NCBI RefSeq assembly: GCF_002556635.1
Contig: NZ_MWMO01000012.1
Coordinates: 80,461-144,460 of the forward strand
Origin: Novosphingobium sp. PC22D
GTDB lineage: Bacteria; Pseudomonadota; Alphaproteobacteria; Sphingomonadales; Sphingomonadaceae
Reading direction: 5' to 3'
Length of the DNA: 64,000 nucleotides
In this document: piece after piece, positions 40,905-49,581 of the stretch
Position numbering within the stretch: position 1 is the stretch's first letter
Layout of the letters: every line of letters starts with the position of its first letter
Translations under genes and position numbers: made by a program
Notes under the pieces: model-generated
The model's input: only the letters and a program-made list of their open reading frames with translations
What the model was told of the DNA's origin: nothing
Databases searched by the model: none

Positions 40905-42329
40905 GTGCTCAAATCAGCTGACGGCGGACTGCGGTCCGTGCCTTTCCCGATCGAGGATCCCGAGCGCATTCCCGCGCCGCGCTATTACGACCAGGAATTC
41001 TACCAGGCGGAACTCGACCACTTGTGGCCGCACGTCTGGCAGATGGCCTGCCGGCTCGAGCAGATCCCCGAGATCGGCGACTGGGTCGAATATTCCAACG
41101 TCGGCACCTCGGTCATCATCGTGCGCACCGCCGATGGGGTGAAGGCCTGGCACAACGCCTGCCGCCACCGCGGCGTGCCGTTCGCGGGCGGCACCACGGT
41201 CGACTGCTCGCACGCCACCGCGCACGGCAATTGCGCGAAGAAGGGTTTCATCTGCCCGTTCCACGGCTGGCGCTGGAACATGGACGGCAAGAATACGCTC
41301 GTCTACGCCGAGCAGATCTTCTCCGAGCGCCAGCTCGAGGAAGACGACATCCACCTGATCGGCTGCCGGGTCGAAACCTGGGGCGGCTGCGCCTGGATCA
41401 ATCTCGACGATGACGCGCCGAGCCTGCGCGAATCGCTCGGCCCCGTGGCCGACCGGCTCGAGGCGAACGGGCTCCACAAGACGCGGGCCGAGTGGCACTA
41501 CGGCACCGTGCTTCCGGCGAACTGGAAGATCGCGATGGAGGCCTTCATGGAAGGCTACCACGTTCTCCAGACGCATCCGCAGCTCCACTATCGCACCCCC
41601 GAGCTCTATTCCCAACGCTACGGCGGGATCGACGACGTGAAGACCGCGCCCGCGCCGACCAACCTTGCCGAGATGATCGAAGCCCAGCTCGACGGCATGC
41701 AGCTCCTGAGCGAAGGCATGGCTGGAATGATCCATCAAAAGGAGGTCGACATCGCGCGCTCGGTGCCAATCGACGGCCTGCCGCAGGACGATCCCGCCGC
41801 CGCCATGCAGATGTGGTTCGGCATGGTCATGGGCGCGATCACCAAGACCCTGCAGGAGCGCGGCGAGGACGTGCCCGATCTCATCCAGGTCAAGCAGTCC
41901 GACCCGGTCAACGCGGTCGAGTTCCTGTTCCCGCATTACTTCCTGCTGCCGACCTTCACCTCGTTCTCGGCCTACCGCATCCGTCCGCTCGGGCCCGAAC
42001 ACTGCTTCTTCGAGATCTGGTCGCTGACGCAGTTCCCCAAGGGCGAGGAGCCCGATCCGGTGATGGAGCCGACCGTCCTGCCCTTCGACAGCGCGGATTT
42101 CCCGCCGATCCCGCGTCAGGACTATTCGAACATCCCGATCCAGCAGCAGGGGCTGCACGCCAAGGGATTCGAGTTCATGCGCCTCTCCAAGGACCGCGAG
42201 GGCATGATCAGCAACTACCAGCGCCTGATCGACGGCTACCTCGCGGGTGTGCCGCAAGACAAGCTGGCCAAGGCCAACAACGAACTCGGCGACAATTTCG
42301 ACGGCGTGATCAAGGACCTCGGCTTCTGA
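40905..42329 (+). CDS. Rieske non-heme iron oxygenase, alpha subunit (second copy)
   Basis: 474 residues from GTG 40905 (AGAGAGG about 8 bases upstream). An in-frame ATG at 40734 would cover the operator-like repeat and is disfavoured. Ligands of the [2Fe-2S] centre are Cys86, His88, Cys117 and His120 (CRHRG, CPFHGW); the 28-residue gap between them is unusually long and itself contains Cys101, His103, His107 and Cys110. The iron site follows in MEAFMEGYHVLQTHPQ, as in the paralogue at 22.8 kb. The terminal part (FSAYRIRPLGPEHCFFEIW) is typical of the alpha-only ring-hydroxylating group. A perfect hairpin right after the stop ends the transcript. Confidence 0.9.
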   Translation: MLKSADGGLRSVPFPIEDPERIPAPRYYDQEFYQAELDHLWPHVWQMACRLEQIPEIGDWVEYSNVGTSVIIVRTADGVKAWHNACRHRGVPFAGGTTVDCSHATAHGNCAKKGFICPFHGWRWNMDGKNTLVYAEQIFSERQLEEDDIHLIGCRVETWGGCAWINLDDDAPSLRESLGPVADRLEANGLHKTRAEWHYGTVLPANWKIAMEAFMEGYHVLQTHPQLHYRTPELYSQRYGGIDDVKTAPAPTNLAEMIEAQLDGMQLLSEGMAGMIHQKEVDIARSVPIDGLPQDDPAAAMQMWFGMVMGAITKTLQERGEDVPDLIQVKQSDPVNAVEFLFPHYFLLPTFTSFSAYRIRPLGPEHCFFEIWSLTQFPKGEEPDPVMEPTVLPFDSADFPPIPRQDYSNIPIQQQGLHAKGFEFMRLSKDREGMISNYQRLIDGYLAGVPQDKLAKANNELGDNFDGVIKDLGF

Positions 42330-42331
42330 AC

Positions 42332-42355
42332 GACGGCGGCTCCAAAGCCGCCGTC
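42332..42355 (+). terminator. Intrinsic terminator after the second Rieske gene
   Basis: GACGGCGGCT (42332-42341) and AGCCGCCGTC (42346-42355) form a perfect 10-bp stem with a CCAA loop, beginning three bases after the stop codon. A moderately T-rich stretch (CCTTGTCATTTTGTC) follows within 20 bases. Confidence 0.72.
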
Positions 42356-42451
42356 ACCGCTCCTTGTCATTTTGTCAGCGAGACGGTTTGAGAAGCATCT
42401 TGGCGATCGCCACTGGCCTGCGCCAGGCAAAGTCTGATGGGTGCGCAGTCT

Positions 42452-44200
42452 TCAGCTACCGGTAAGGGCGAGCGCTCGGCCTCGCCCTGGGGGCGCGCCG
42501 TCCTGATCGAGGACGACGCGGTCACGTCCCTGGTTCTTGGCAAGGTAGAGCGCGGCATCGGCGCGCCGGTAGAGGGCGCGGAAGTCTTCGTCTCCCTTCC
42601 GTCGGGCAATGCCGATGCTGGCCGTCACCGCCAATGGAGCCGGGCCGGTCGAAAAGTCCGCCTCGCCGATCTCGCGGCGCAGGTTGTCGGCAAAACGCAG
42701 TATCTGGAAAGCGGTCATTCCCGTGACGAGAATGGCAAACTCCTCTCCGCCGAACCTTGCGACGGTGCAGGTCTTGTCCTGACGGCGCGCGAGCAATTCG
42801 GCGATGGCCGTCAGTACTCGGTCGCCGGCCTCGTGCCCGATTGCGTCGTTTATCGACTTGAAGTGATCGATGTCGACCAGGAGCAACGCCGGCGCCGGTC
42901 CTTTCGACCCGCCGCGCGCAAGGACCGCGCCCACCGCTTCGAAAAACCCGCGCCGGTTGTTGAGGCCTGTCAACGGATCGAGCCTCGCGAGGTTCTTGGC
43001 ATCGGCCATCGCTCTTCGCGCCATGTCCCGTTCGATCCGAAGGCGAAGATGCGTCCTTGAAGCGGCGACGGACAGCCAGACAGTCTGGCATGCCGACGCG
43101 AACAGCACGAGCAGTTGCGATCCGCCACCCCACAACAGTCCGTCGGTATCGACCAGTTGCACCAGCGCCAGTGCCATCATGGGAACAGACCATCCCGCCG
43201 CGAACATCCGCGCTTCCTTGTTCCCTCTTCGCCAGGCCATGACCAGGCAGGCGGCGACGAGCAGGAGGTCCAACACCATGAGTCCGCCCACAAGATCGGC
43301 ATAGGCAAGGATCGGTCCTGACCTGACGAACGCCAGAGGCAGGCCCAACAGTCCGATGACGACGGCCGTTGCCAGCGCGGCCTTCCCGAGCCTGTCCGGC
43401 GTGCCGCCCGGCGCCACCGCGAGGACCGCGCCTGCCGTCGCAAGGGTCACCGCCAGACACGAGAGCGCGGTGCAAAGCTGCGATGAAACGGTGCCTGCCA
43501 TGGCGGGCCACAGAAACAAGTGGAACTGCGACCAGATCGCGCCCCAGGCAACCATGCACAGCGCCCAGGCGCCATGCCAGAACGCGAAGCGCCGGCGAGA
43601 GGCGACAGCGAGGCCGAAGTTGTAAGACGCGCCGATCAGAAGAAGCGTGAGAGCCGCGCCGATGGATGCGGCGAGCAGGGTGAACTGGGCGGAGCTTTCA
43701 GCACGATCAGTCAGCGATATTCGCAGGAGGCCCGTGCTGGCCAACCGATCCAGGCGAAGAACGACGTGGCTGAGGCCCGTCTCGCGCACGGGCGCCTCGA
43801 AGGCGATCTGGCCGCCGGGACGCCAGTGACTGTGGTAGTCGCCACTCGTCACCGTCTCGTCCCATCGCGATCCATCTTCGTAGACGAACTCGGCCTGGAG
43901 GCGATCGAAGCGGGAGTTATGGACCTTGAGCACCGTCTCGCCGCGGGCATTGCCGAGCCCGCTCAGGTCGAACCGAAGCGCCAGTCTGGCCTTCTGATAG
44001 TCGCTCGGTTCTCCGCTGCATTCAAAACGATCCGGGGCGACCGGGGGCTCGCCGATCCGGCTGACGGAAAAACAGGCCCTGCCCGCATCGAGGCGCGTCT
44101 CCGCGGACACGGGCGTCGCGGCGACGAGAGCCAGGCTCGAAAGCGCAACGGCCAGGATGAGCTGGCGCAAGGCGGCTGTCAGAAACATATCGATCGCCAT
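42452..44200 (-). CDS. Membrane diguanylate cyclase with 7TMR-DISM input domain
   Basis: 582 residues. Signal peptide (LILAVALSSLALVAATPVSA), an N-terminal periplasmic sandwich domain (about 35-175), seven transmembrane helices (about 178-385, opening with FTLLAASIGAALTLLLIGASYNF), then a GGDEF domain (about 410-575). Active-site motif RFGGEEF with the preceding LDPLTGLNNRRGFFE and VDIDHFKSINDAIGHEAGD is intact, so c-di-GMP synthesis is expected. An RRQD motif precedes it by eight residues, not five, so product inhibition at a canonical I-site is not assured. Orphan gene downstream of the Nuo-like operon, separated by a strong hairpin; ligand unknown. Confidence 0.92.
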   Translation of the reverse strand: MAIDMFLTAALRQLILAVALSSLALVAATPVSAETRLDAGRACFSVSRIGEPPVAPDRFECSGEPSDYQKARLALRFDLSGLGNARGETVLKVHNSRFDRLQAEFVYEDGSRWDETVTSGDYHSHWRPGGQIAFEAPVRETGLSHVVLRLDRLASTGLLRISLTDRAESSAQFTLLAASIGAALTLLLIGASYNFGLAVASRRRFAFWHGAWALCMVAWGAIWSQFHLFLWPAMAGTVSSQLCTALSCLAVTLATAGAVLAVAPGGTPDRLGKAALATAVVIGLLGLPLAFVRSGPILAYADLVGGLMVLDLLLVAACLVMAWRRGNKEARMFAAGWSVPMMALALVQLVDTDGLLWGGGSQLLVLFASACQTVWLSVAASRTHLRLRIERDMARRAMADAKNLARLDPLTGLNNRRGFFEAVGAVLARGGSKGPAPALLLVDIDHFKSINDAIGHEAGDRVLTAIAELLARRQDKTCTVARFGGEEFAILVTGMTAFQILRFADNLRREIGEADFSTGPAPLAVTASIGIARRKGDEDFRALYRRADAALYLAKNQGRDRVVLDQDGAPPGRGRALALTGS

Positions 44201-44266
44201 TGTGGCCTTGCGATCGCTTATATTGCGTTACCACCACTGCCAACGACGAATTCCGGACGCCACGCG

Positions 44267-44302
44267 GCGGCATCGAGCGCGTGCCGGCGGGCTCGATGCC
44301 GC
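44267..44302. terminator. 12-bp perfect hairpin between the Nuo-like operon and the cyclase gene
   Basis: GCGGCATCGAGC (44267-44278) pairs with GCTCGATGCCGC (44291-44302), 12-base loop. It is about 160 bases downstream of the nuoN stop and 66 bases upstream of the cyclase start, on the shared transcription direction. Could end the nuo transcript or sit in the cyclase leader; no U tract is seen. Confidence 0.45.
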
Positions 44303-44462
44303 GCTCACACCGTCGAGGAGAAGCGTCGCACCAGCGACGGGCCCGGCATTTCCGGAGGCGATTGCCAGTGCTCGGTCGATGTGGCCAGGACTTGTGGCCG
44401 AAACGAGAAACCCGGCGCTTTGCGAGTTCCTCGTAACGCGCGAGGAGAGCGTACCGTGGAGG

Positions 44463-45878
44463 TCACGTCTGGAGCAGGCCGGTGGCCGTGGCGAAAAAGT
44501 CGAGCGCGATCCCCGCGGCCAGACCAATGAGAAGGGTGAGCAACGCCGTGACGACAACCGCCGTGCCGCTCGTCCAGCCCAGAACGCTTATCGGCCGCCC
44601 AGATCGCCCGAAATACGCCTGGCCAATGACCCGCAGGTAATAGAACAGCGAGATCACGGTGTTGGCGACGGCCAGGACCGCGAGCCAGCCATAGCCACCG
44701 TCGAGTGCGGCGAGGAACACGGTCAGCTTTCCTACGAACCCCGCCAGCGGCGGTACGCCCACCAGCGAGAACAGCGCGAGAATCAGTCCGGCGGCCTCCC
44801 AAGGACGATCCCGCCATAGCCCGGCGTAATCCGCGATCCGCGTGCGCCCCCGCAGATGCGTGACCACTGCGAACGCCGCGAGATTGGCGATGGCATAGCC
44901 GAGCAGGAACATGAGCAGCGCCGGAATGGCTTCCGGACTGCGCCCGGCAACCGCCACGGCGACCAGCGCATAGCCCGATTGCGAGACCGAGGACCAACCG
45001 AGCAGGCGGCGCAGGTCCTGCTGCCAGAGCGCCGCGAGATTGCCGAGCGTCATGGTGAGCACGGCCAGCACCGCGATCAGCGGGCGAAGGTCCAGGACGT
45101 CGGCGGGAAACAGCGTGACCAGCCGCGCCAGCGCCACGGCCGCGCCGATCTTGGGGATGACGGTGAGGAACGCGGCGGAAGGCGCCGGTGCGCCCTCGGC
45201 GACGTCCGGCATCCAGGCGTGGGCCGGCACGGCTCCCATCTTGAACAGGACGCCGAGCACGATCAGTCCGGCGCCCAGATCGAGCAGCGGCGATGCGGCA
45301 CCTTCGGCAAGCGCCGCGGCGATCTGTCCGTAGCGCGTGTCGCCGAGCATGCCGAATACCAGCGCGATGCCTACCATCAACACGGTGTTGGCGAAGGCGC
45401 CGATCAGGAAATATTTCATCCCCGCCTCGACCGAGACCGACCAGGCGCGGTGATAGGCGGCCAGCGCATAGCCGGTGATCGAGGACAGCAGCACGGCGAC
45501 GGAAAGTTCGAGCAGATCCGCCGCGCCGGCCATCAGCATGGCGCCTGCGGCCGAGAACAGCAGCAGCGTGTAATATTCGCCGTGGCGCCGATCGCCGGCC
45601 ATCCAGTGCGGCGCCATCAATGCGACGAGGCCGGTGCCGCCCGCGATCATGACGCGCGCCCAGATCGCGGGCGCGTCGAGAGCCCAGGCACCGGAAAAGC
45701 TTGATTTTGGGGCATCGCCGAGCTGGTTCAGGCACAGCAGCAGGCTTGCGATCGCGCCGGCCACCGCCATCGCCGCGCACCAGCCCTGCGCCCGCTGCGG
45801 CACGAAGGACGCGAAGAGCAGCGCCGCCACTCCCGCCAGGACGAGACAGATTTCCGGCAGGACGTCTCCGATCGGCAC
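44463..45878 (-). CDS. nuoN: NuoN-like proton-pumping membrane subunit
   Basis: 471 residues, about 14 membrane helices; antiporter-like subunit of complex I and related complexes. Recognised by GMKYFLIGAFANTVLMVGIALVFG (near 132-155) with the conserved Lys/Glu of the proton channel, FKMGAVPAHAWMPDVAEGAPAPSAAFLTVIPKIGA, and the broken helix LALFSLVGVPPLAGFVGKLTVF. The last gene of the operon, three bases after nuoM. Compared with full complex I the operon supplies only membrane-arm pumps plus NuoA/H/J/K, so this subunit probably works in a reduced ion-translocating complex. Confidence 0.9.
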   Translation of the reverse strand: MPIGDVLPEICLVLAGVAALLFASFVPQRAQGWCAAMAVAGAIASLLLCLNQLGDAPKSSFSGAWALDAPAIWARVMIAGGTGLVALMAPHWMAGDRRHGEYYTLLLFSAAGAMLMAGAADLLELSVAVLLSSITGYALAAYHRAWSVSVEAGMKYFLIGAFANTVLMVGIALVFGMLGDTRYGQIAAALAEGAASPLLDLGAGLIVLGVLFKMGAVPAHAWMPDVAEGAPAPSAAFLTVIPKIGAAVALARLVTLFPADVLDLRPLIAVLAVLTMTLGNLAALWQQDLRRLLGWSSVSQSGYALVAVAVAGRSPEAIPALLMFLLGYAIANLAAFAVVTHLRGRTRIADYAGLWRDRPWEAAGLILALFSLVGVPPLAGFVGKLTVFLAALDGGYGWLAVLAVANTVISLFYYLRVIGQAYFGRSGRPISVLGWTSGTAVVVTALLTLLIGLAAGIALDFFATATGLLQT

Positions 45879-45881
45879 CGC

Positions 45882-47384
45882 TCAGCCTGCTCCGCCGACC
45901 AGCATCCGCGCCGATGCCATGATCGGCTCCAGCAACCAGGCCGGATAGACCCCGATGACCACAACCAGCGCCAGCAGCGCTGCCAGCACGACCGTTTCGG
46001 AGCGCGAGAGGTCCGGAAAGCCGCGGCCGTCCGGCAGCTTGCGATCACCGAAGAAGAGCGCGCGCACCATCGTCAGGAACAGCGCGGCGGTGAGGAGGAT
46101 ACCGAACAGCGCCAGACCCGCGAGCCAGGGGTGGACCGCGAAGGTGCCGGCGAAGATCTGGAACTCCGCCACGAATCCCGCGAGCCCCGGCAGGCCGAGG
46201 CTGGCGAAAGCCGCGAGAATGAAAGCGGCCGTCAGCTTCGGCGCCACGCCCGCGAGGCCACCGTAATCCGCCATCGTGTAACTTTGCGTGCGCTGCCAGA
46301 AGCTGCCTGCCATCAGGAACAGCGAGCCGGTGATGAGACCGTGGGCGACCATCTCGACCACCGCGCCGGTCAGCGCCAGCGCCCTGGCCGCCTCGTGCCC
46401 CGCCACCAGCGATCCGGCGGCGGCGATGCCGAGCACGGTATAGCCCATGTGATTGACCGAGGTATAGGCGATGCGCCGCTTGATGCTGGTCTGCCCCAGC
46501 GCCACCAGCGCGCCCCACAGGATCGAGGCGAGTGCGATGAGGCCGATCCACAGCGCATAGCGCGCGAACGTCTCGTGCATCATCGCCAGCGGGATGCGCA
46601 GCAGGCCGAAGGTGCCCATCTTGAGCAGCACGCCGGCCAGGATGGTGGAGGCCGGCGCCGGCGCCTGAACATGCGCGGGGGGCAGCCACGTGTGCACGGG
46701 GAACAGCGGCGTCTTGATGCCGAAGCCGAACACGAAGCCGAGGAGTACGAGCCCGCCGCGCAGGTCCATGCCGGCGAGCGGCTGACGTGCGATCAGTTCG
46801 CGCATGTCGAAGGTCAGCGGGCCCTCGCCGGCGAGCACGAGCCCGAGGACCGCCAGCAGGATCGCGAGTGAACCGGCGAGCGTGTACAGAAAGAATTTAA
46901 GCGCCGCGCTTTGCGAATCGCCGTGGCCCCAGCGGCCGATGAGAAAATACATGCCCACCAGGCTGAGGTCGAAGAACACATAGAAAAGCAGCAGGTCGAG
47001 CGTCAGGAACACGCCCAGTGACACGCCGGCGAGAAACAGGATCCAGGCGTAATATTCGCGCGCGCGCTCACCCAGCTCTATCGGCCAGGCGGCGGCGGCG
47101 ACGAACAGGAGCGCGCTCATCGTCGCCACGACCAGCGCGATGCCGTCCACGCCCATCCGCCAGGCGACTCCCAGCGCGGGTATCCACGGCGCTTCCTCGA
47201 TATGCTGGAACAACGGTGCGCCGGGCGAAGCATCGAACCCGATCCAGGCTGCAACCAACAGCGCGAAGGGGACGGCGCTGAGCGCAATCGCGGTGGCGCG
47301 CGCGGCGCGCGTGCCGGCGGAAGTCCACAGCGACAGGACGAATGCGCCGATCAGCGGCACGAGAATGGCCAGGCTCAACATCAA
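45882..47384 (-). CDS. nuoM: NuoM-like proton-pumping membrane subunit
   Basis: 500 residues, 14 predicted helices. The motif AALKFFLYTLAGSLAILLAVLGLV and the channel stretch FGFGIKTPLFPVHTWLPPAHVQAPAPASTILAGVLLKMGTFGLLRI match NuoM, including the catalytic Glu/Lys pattern (GLALPI-like KTPLFPVHTWLPPAH). RRIAYTSVNHMGYTVLGIA and FILAAFASLGLPGLAGFVAEFQIF follow. It overlaps nuoL by four bases (ATGA). Its length is the full family length, so the pump itself is not degenerate. Confidence 0.92.
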   Translation of the reverse strand: MMLSLAILVPLIGAFVLSLWTSAGTRAARATAIALSAVPFALLVAAWIGFDASPGAPLFQHIEEAPWIPALGVAWRMGVDGIALVVATMSALLFVAAAAWPIELGERAREYYAWILFLAGVSLGVFLTLDLLLFYVFFDLSLVGMYFLIGRWGHGDSQSAALKFFLYTLAGSLAILLAVLGLVLAGEGPLTFDMRELIARQPLAGMDLRGGLVLLGFVFGFGIKTPLFPVHTWLPPAHVQAPAPASTILAGVLLKMGTFGLLRIPLAMMHETFARYALWIGLIALASILWGALVALGQTSIKRRIAYTSVNHMGYTVLGIAAAGSLVAGHEAARALALTGAVVEMVAHGLITGSLFLMAGSFWQRTQSYTMADYGGLAGVAPKLTAAFILAAFASLGLPGLAGFVAEFQIFAGTFAVHPWLAGLALFGILLTAALFLTMVRALFFGDRKLPDGRGFPDLSRSETVVLAALLALVVVIGVYPAWLLEPIMASARMLVGGAG

Positions 47385-49276
47385 GCGGTCCCCCAGAAGA
47401 CAAGAGCGACGATCAGCAGGATGCCGCCCGCGACGGTCGCATAGTATTGGTGCGTCATGCCGGTCTGCATCCGCACGGCGAGGCGGCCGCCGGTGCCGAC
47501 GCCGCCGGCGGTCGCTTCCGGCAAGGCATCGGCGAGCCGTTCACCCATGCCGCTCGAAAGCTGCGCCAGCCATCGACCGAAGGCGCTGCTTGCGCGCACG
47601 CCGCGATCGACGACGGCACCGTCACCGCGTGCGAACAGCCGTGCCGCCGCCCTGCCGAGCACCGCAGCGCCTCGCGCGGGTGAGTCCACGATCCGGTCGT
47701 CCGCAGCGGCTGCCGTGCTGGCGAGCGCGAAAGCCGGCCGGGTCACCCCTGCGTCGATAAGCGTCGGCAAGCCCATCCAATCCGCCATCTTCGACGCGAC
47801 ACCTCGCGTGCCGAGCTCCGACCGGCGTGCCAGCGCGGCTCCCGCGACGATGCCGCCGGCGATCAGCGCCAGCGACAGCGGCAGTTCCCATGCCTCGGCG
47901 TGCGGCAGTCGCGCGTCCCACGTCCGGGCGAGCGAATCGTGGAAGCCGGGAAGCCACAACAGTCCGAGGACCAGGCTGGCCAGCGCGAGCAGCAGCAAGG
48001 CGGCCTTTTCGATCGCTCCTGGCCGACAGGTTCCATCCATGCCGTCGCGCCCGAACGCCGCAAGCTGGAAGCGCGTGGCGTACGCGGCGCTCAGCGCGCC
48101 CGCCAGCATCACCGCGATCGCCAGCAGCGACGAATGCTCACCGGCGGCGCTGGCGATCTCCTCCTTGGTCCATGCACCGCCCAGCGGGGGCACGCCGGCG
48201 AGCGCGAGCGCGCCGATCGCGCTCGCCGCCGCCGTCAGCGGCAAGGCACGGCCGAAGCGCATGTGGCGAAGCTGGTAGTCGCCCGCGCGTTCGCCTGCGA
48301 CCCCGGCCGCGAGGAACAACAGCGCCTTGAAGAAGCCGTGGGTCAGCAGGTGAACGATCGCGATCAGCGGATACCCTGCGCCCGTCGCCACGAACATCAG
48401 ACCGTAATGCGCCGAGGTGGAACCGGCGAGCAACTTCTTCGCATGCGGCTGGATCAGCGCCACGCCGCCGCCGGCGAGCGCGGTCAACAGTCCGATCGCG
48501 ATCACGGCGGGACCGAACCATAAGACCGGCGCCAGCAGCGGTTGAAGCCGGGCAAGCAGATAGGCGCCAGCCGCCACCATGGTTGCCGCGTGAAGCAGCG
48601 CGGAAACGCTCGTCGGCCCGTCCATCGCGCGGAAAAGCCAGGGCGCGAAAGGGATCTGGCCGGACTTCGAGGCCGCCGAAAGCAGCACGCCTGCCGCCAC
48701 GAGCGCCAGCAGCCCCGGCGGCATCTGCGCCAGGTCAGCGAAGGCGAAGCTGCCGCTGCCAGCGAACGTCGCCATGGCGGCCAGGAACAGGCCGAGGTCA
48801 CCCGCGCGTGTGACGATGAAGGCGAAATTTGCCGACGCGGGTGGCGCGTCCTCGTGCCCGCGGTGCCCGATCAGGGCCCAGGAACAGGCGCCGACCAGCT
48901 CCCAGCCGATCAGCAGCGTCAGGAAGTCCGCCGCGATCACGAGAAGCTCCATTCCGCCCACGAAGACCAGCATCAGCGCGATCAGCCGGCGCAGCCCCGG
49001 CCGGTGCTCGTGCTGCGCAGCGTAAGCAACGACCATCGCGGCGACGGCGGGCACCAGCATGGCCACGGCGTGCGCCAAGGGCGTCAACCCGGCGCGAAGG
49101 GTCAGCCCGCCGCCCCAGGGCAGAACCGTACCGGCATCCGGTGCCGCCAGGATGGCGAGGCCGAGCGTCAGGGCCAGAACTCCAGCCGGCCAGGCCGTCA
49201 ACCAGCCGCGTGAGCGCGGCCCCATCCCCGCCACCAGGCCGCCTGCCACGGGCCACAGGAAGAGGGCCCAGAGCAT
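47381..49276 (-). CDS. nuoL: NuoL-like proton-pumping membrane subunit
   Basis: 631 residues from MLWALFLWPVAGGL, whose ATG overlaps the nuoK stop. Typical NuoL features: DFLTLLIGWELVGACSWALIGH (near 120), ASANFAFIVTRAGDLGLFLAAMATFAG, SKSGQIPFAPWLFRAMDGPTSVSALLHAATMVAAGAYLLARL (the KSAQ.PFH.WL.dAM.GPTPVSAL.HAATMV signature), and HLLTHGFFKALLFLAAGV. After the TM bundle a long C-terminal region carries helix HL-like residues (GLPTLIDAGVTRPAFALAST), ending with two helices. The loop reads SGQIPFAPWL rather than SAQxPFHxWL, so one conserved His is lost. Confidence 0.9.
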   Translation of the reverse strand: MLWALFLWPVAGGLVAGMGPRSRGWLTAWPAGVLALTLGLAILAAPDAGTVLPWGGGLTLRAGLTPLAHAVAMLVPAVAAMVVAYAAQHEHRPGLRRLIALMLVFVGGMELLVIAADFLTLLIGWELVGACSWALIGHRGHEDAPPASANFAFIVTRAGDLGLFLAAMATFAGSGSFAFADLAQMPPGLLALVAAGVLLSAASKSGQIPFAPWLFRAMDGPTSVSALLHAATMVAAGAYLLARLQPLLAPVLWFGPAVIAIGLLTALAGGGVALIQPHAKKLLAGSTSAHYGLMFVATGAGYPLIAIVHLLTHGFFKALLFLAAGVAGERAGDYQLRHMRFGRALPLTAAASAIGALALAGVPPLGGAWTKEEIASAAGEHSSLLAIAVMLAGALSAAYATRFQLAAFGRDGMDGTCRPGAIEKAALLLLALASLVLGLLWLPGFHDSLARTWDARLPHAEAWELPLSLALIAGGIVAGAALARRSELGTRGVASKMADWMGLPTLIDAGVTRPAFALASTAAAADDRIVDSPARGAAVLGRAAARLFARGDGAVVDRGVRASSAFGRWLAQLSSGMGERLADALPEATAGGVGTGGRLAVRMQTGMTHQYYATVAGGILLIVALVFWGTA

Positions 49277-49581
49277 CACTCCTTCAGGGTTCCCAGTTTC
49301 TCGGTTGTATCGGCCTGGCGGCGGCGGAAGACCGCCGTCACGAGGGCGAAGCCGACCGCCATCTCCACCGCCATCACCGCCATGACCACGATCGCCAGCA
49401 CCTGGCCGCGGGGCGGGCCGCCTGCGCCCAACGACCAGAAGGCGATGACGGCGAGAAGCACGCCGTTCAGGATCAGCTCCAGGCCCATCATCAGCATCAC
49501 GAAGCTCTGCTGCGACAGCGCGCCATAGAGCCCGATGCCGATCAGCGCGGCGGCGACGATCAGGACCGCGGTCAGGGTCAT
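49276..49581 (-). CDS. nuoK: NuoK-like membrane subunit
   Basis: 101 residues, three helices: TAVLIVAAALIGIGLYGAL, SQQSFVMLMMGLELILNGVLLAVIAFW (containing the conserved Glu of helix 2, MGLELILN), and GQVLAIVVMAVMAVEMAVGFALVTAVFRRRQ (second Glu). Exact length of the family. It joins nuoJ and nuoL through four-base and three-base overlaps, which is the normal order J-K-L in complex I. Confidence 0.92.
   Translation of the reverse strand: MTLTAVLIVAAALIGIGLYGALSQQSFVMLMMGLELILNGVLLAVIAFWSLGAGGPPRGQVLAIVVMAVMAVEMAVGFALVTAVFRRRQADTTEKLGTLKE

Noticed and set aside
40589..40969. A full-length gene for the frame above the acyl-CoA dehydrogenase stump
   Set aside because: The frame is open but has no domain, no ribosome site and does not resemble the missing dehydrogenase body.
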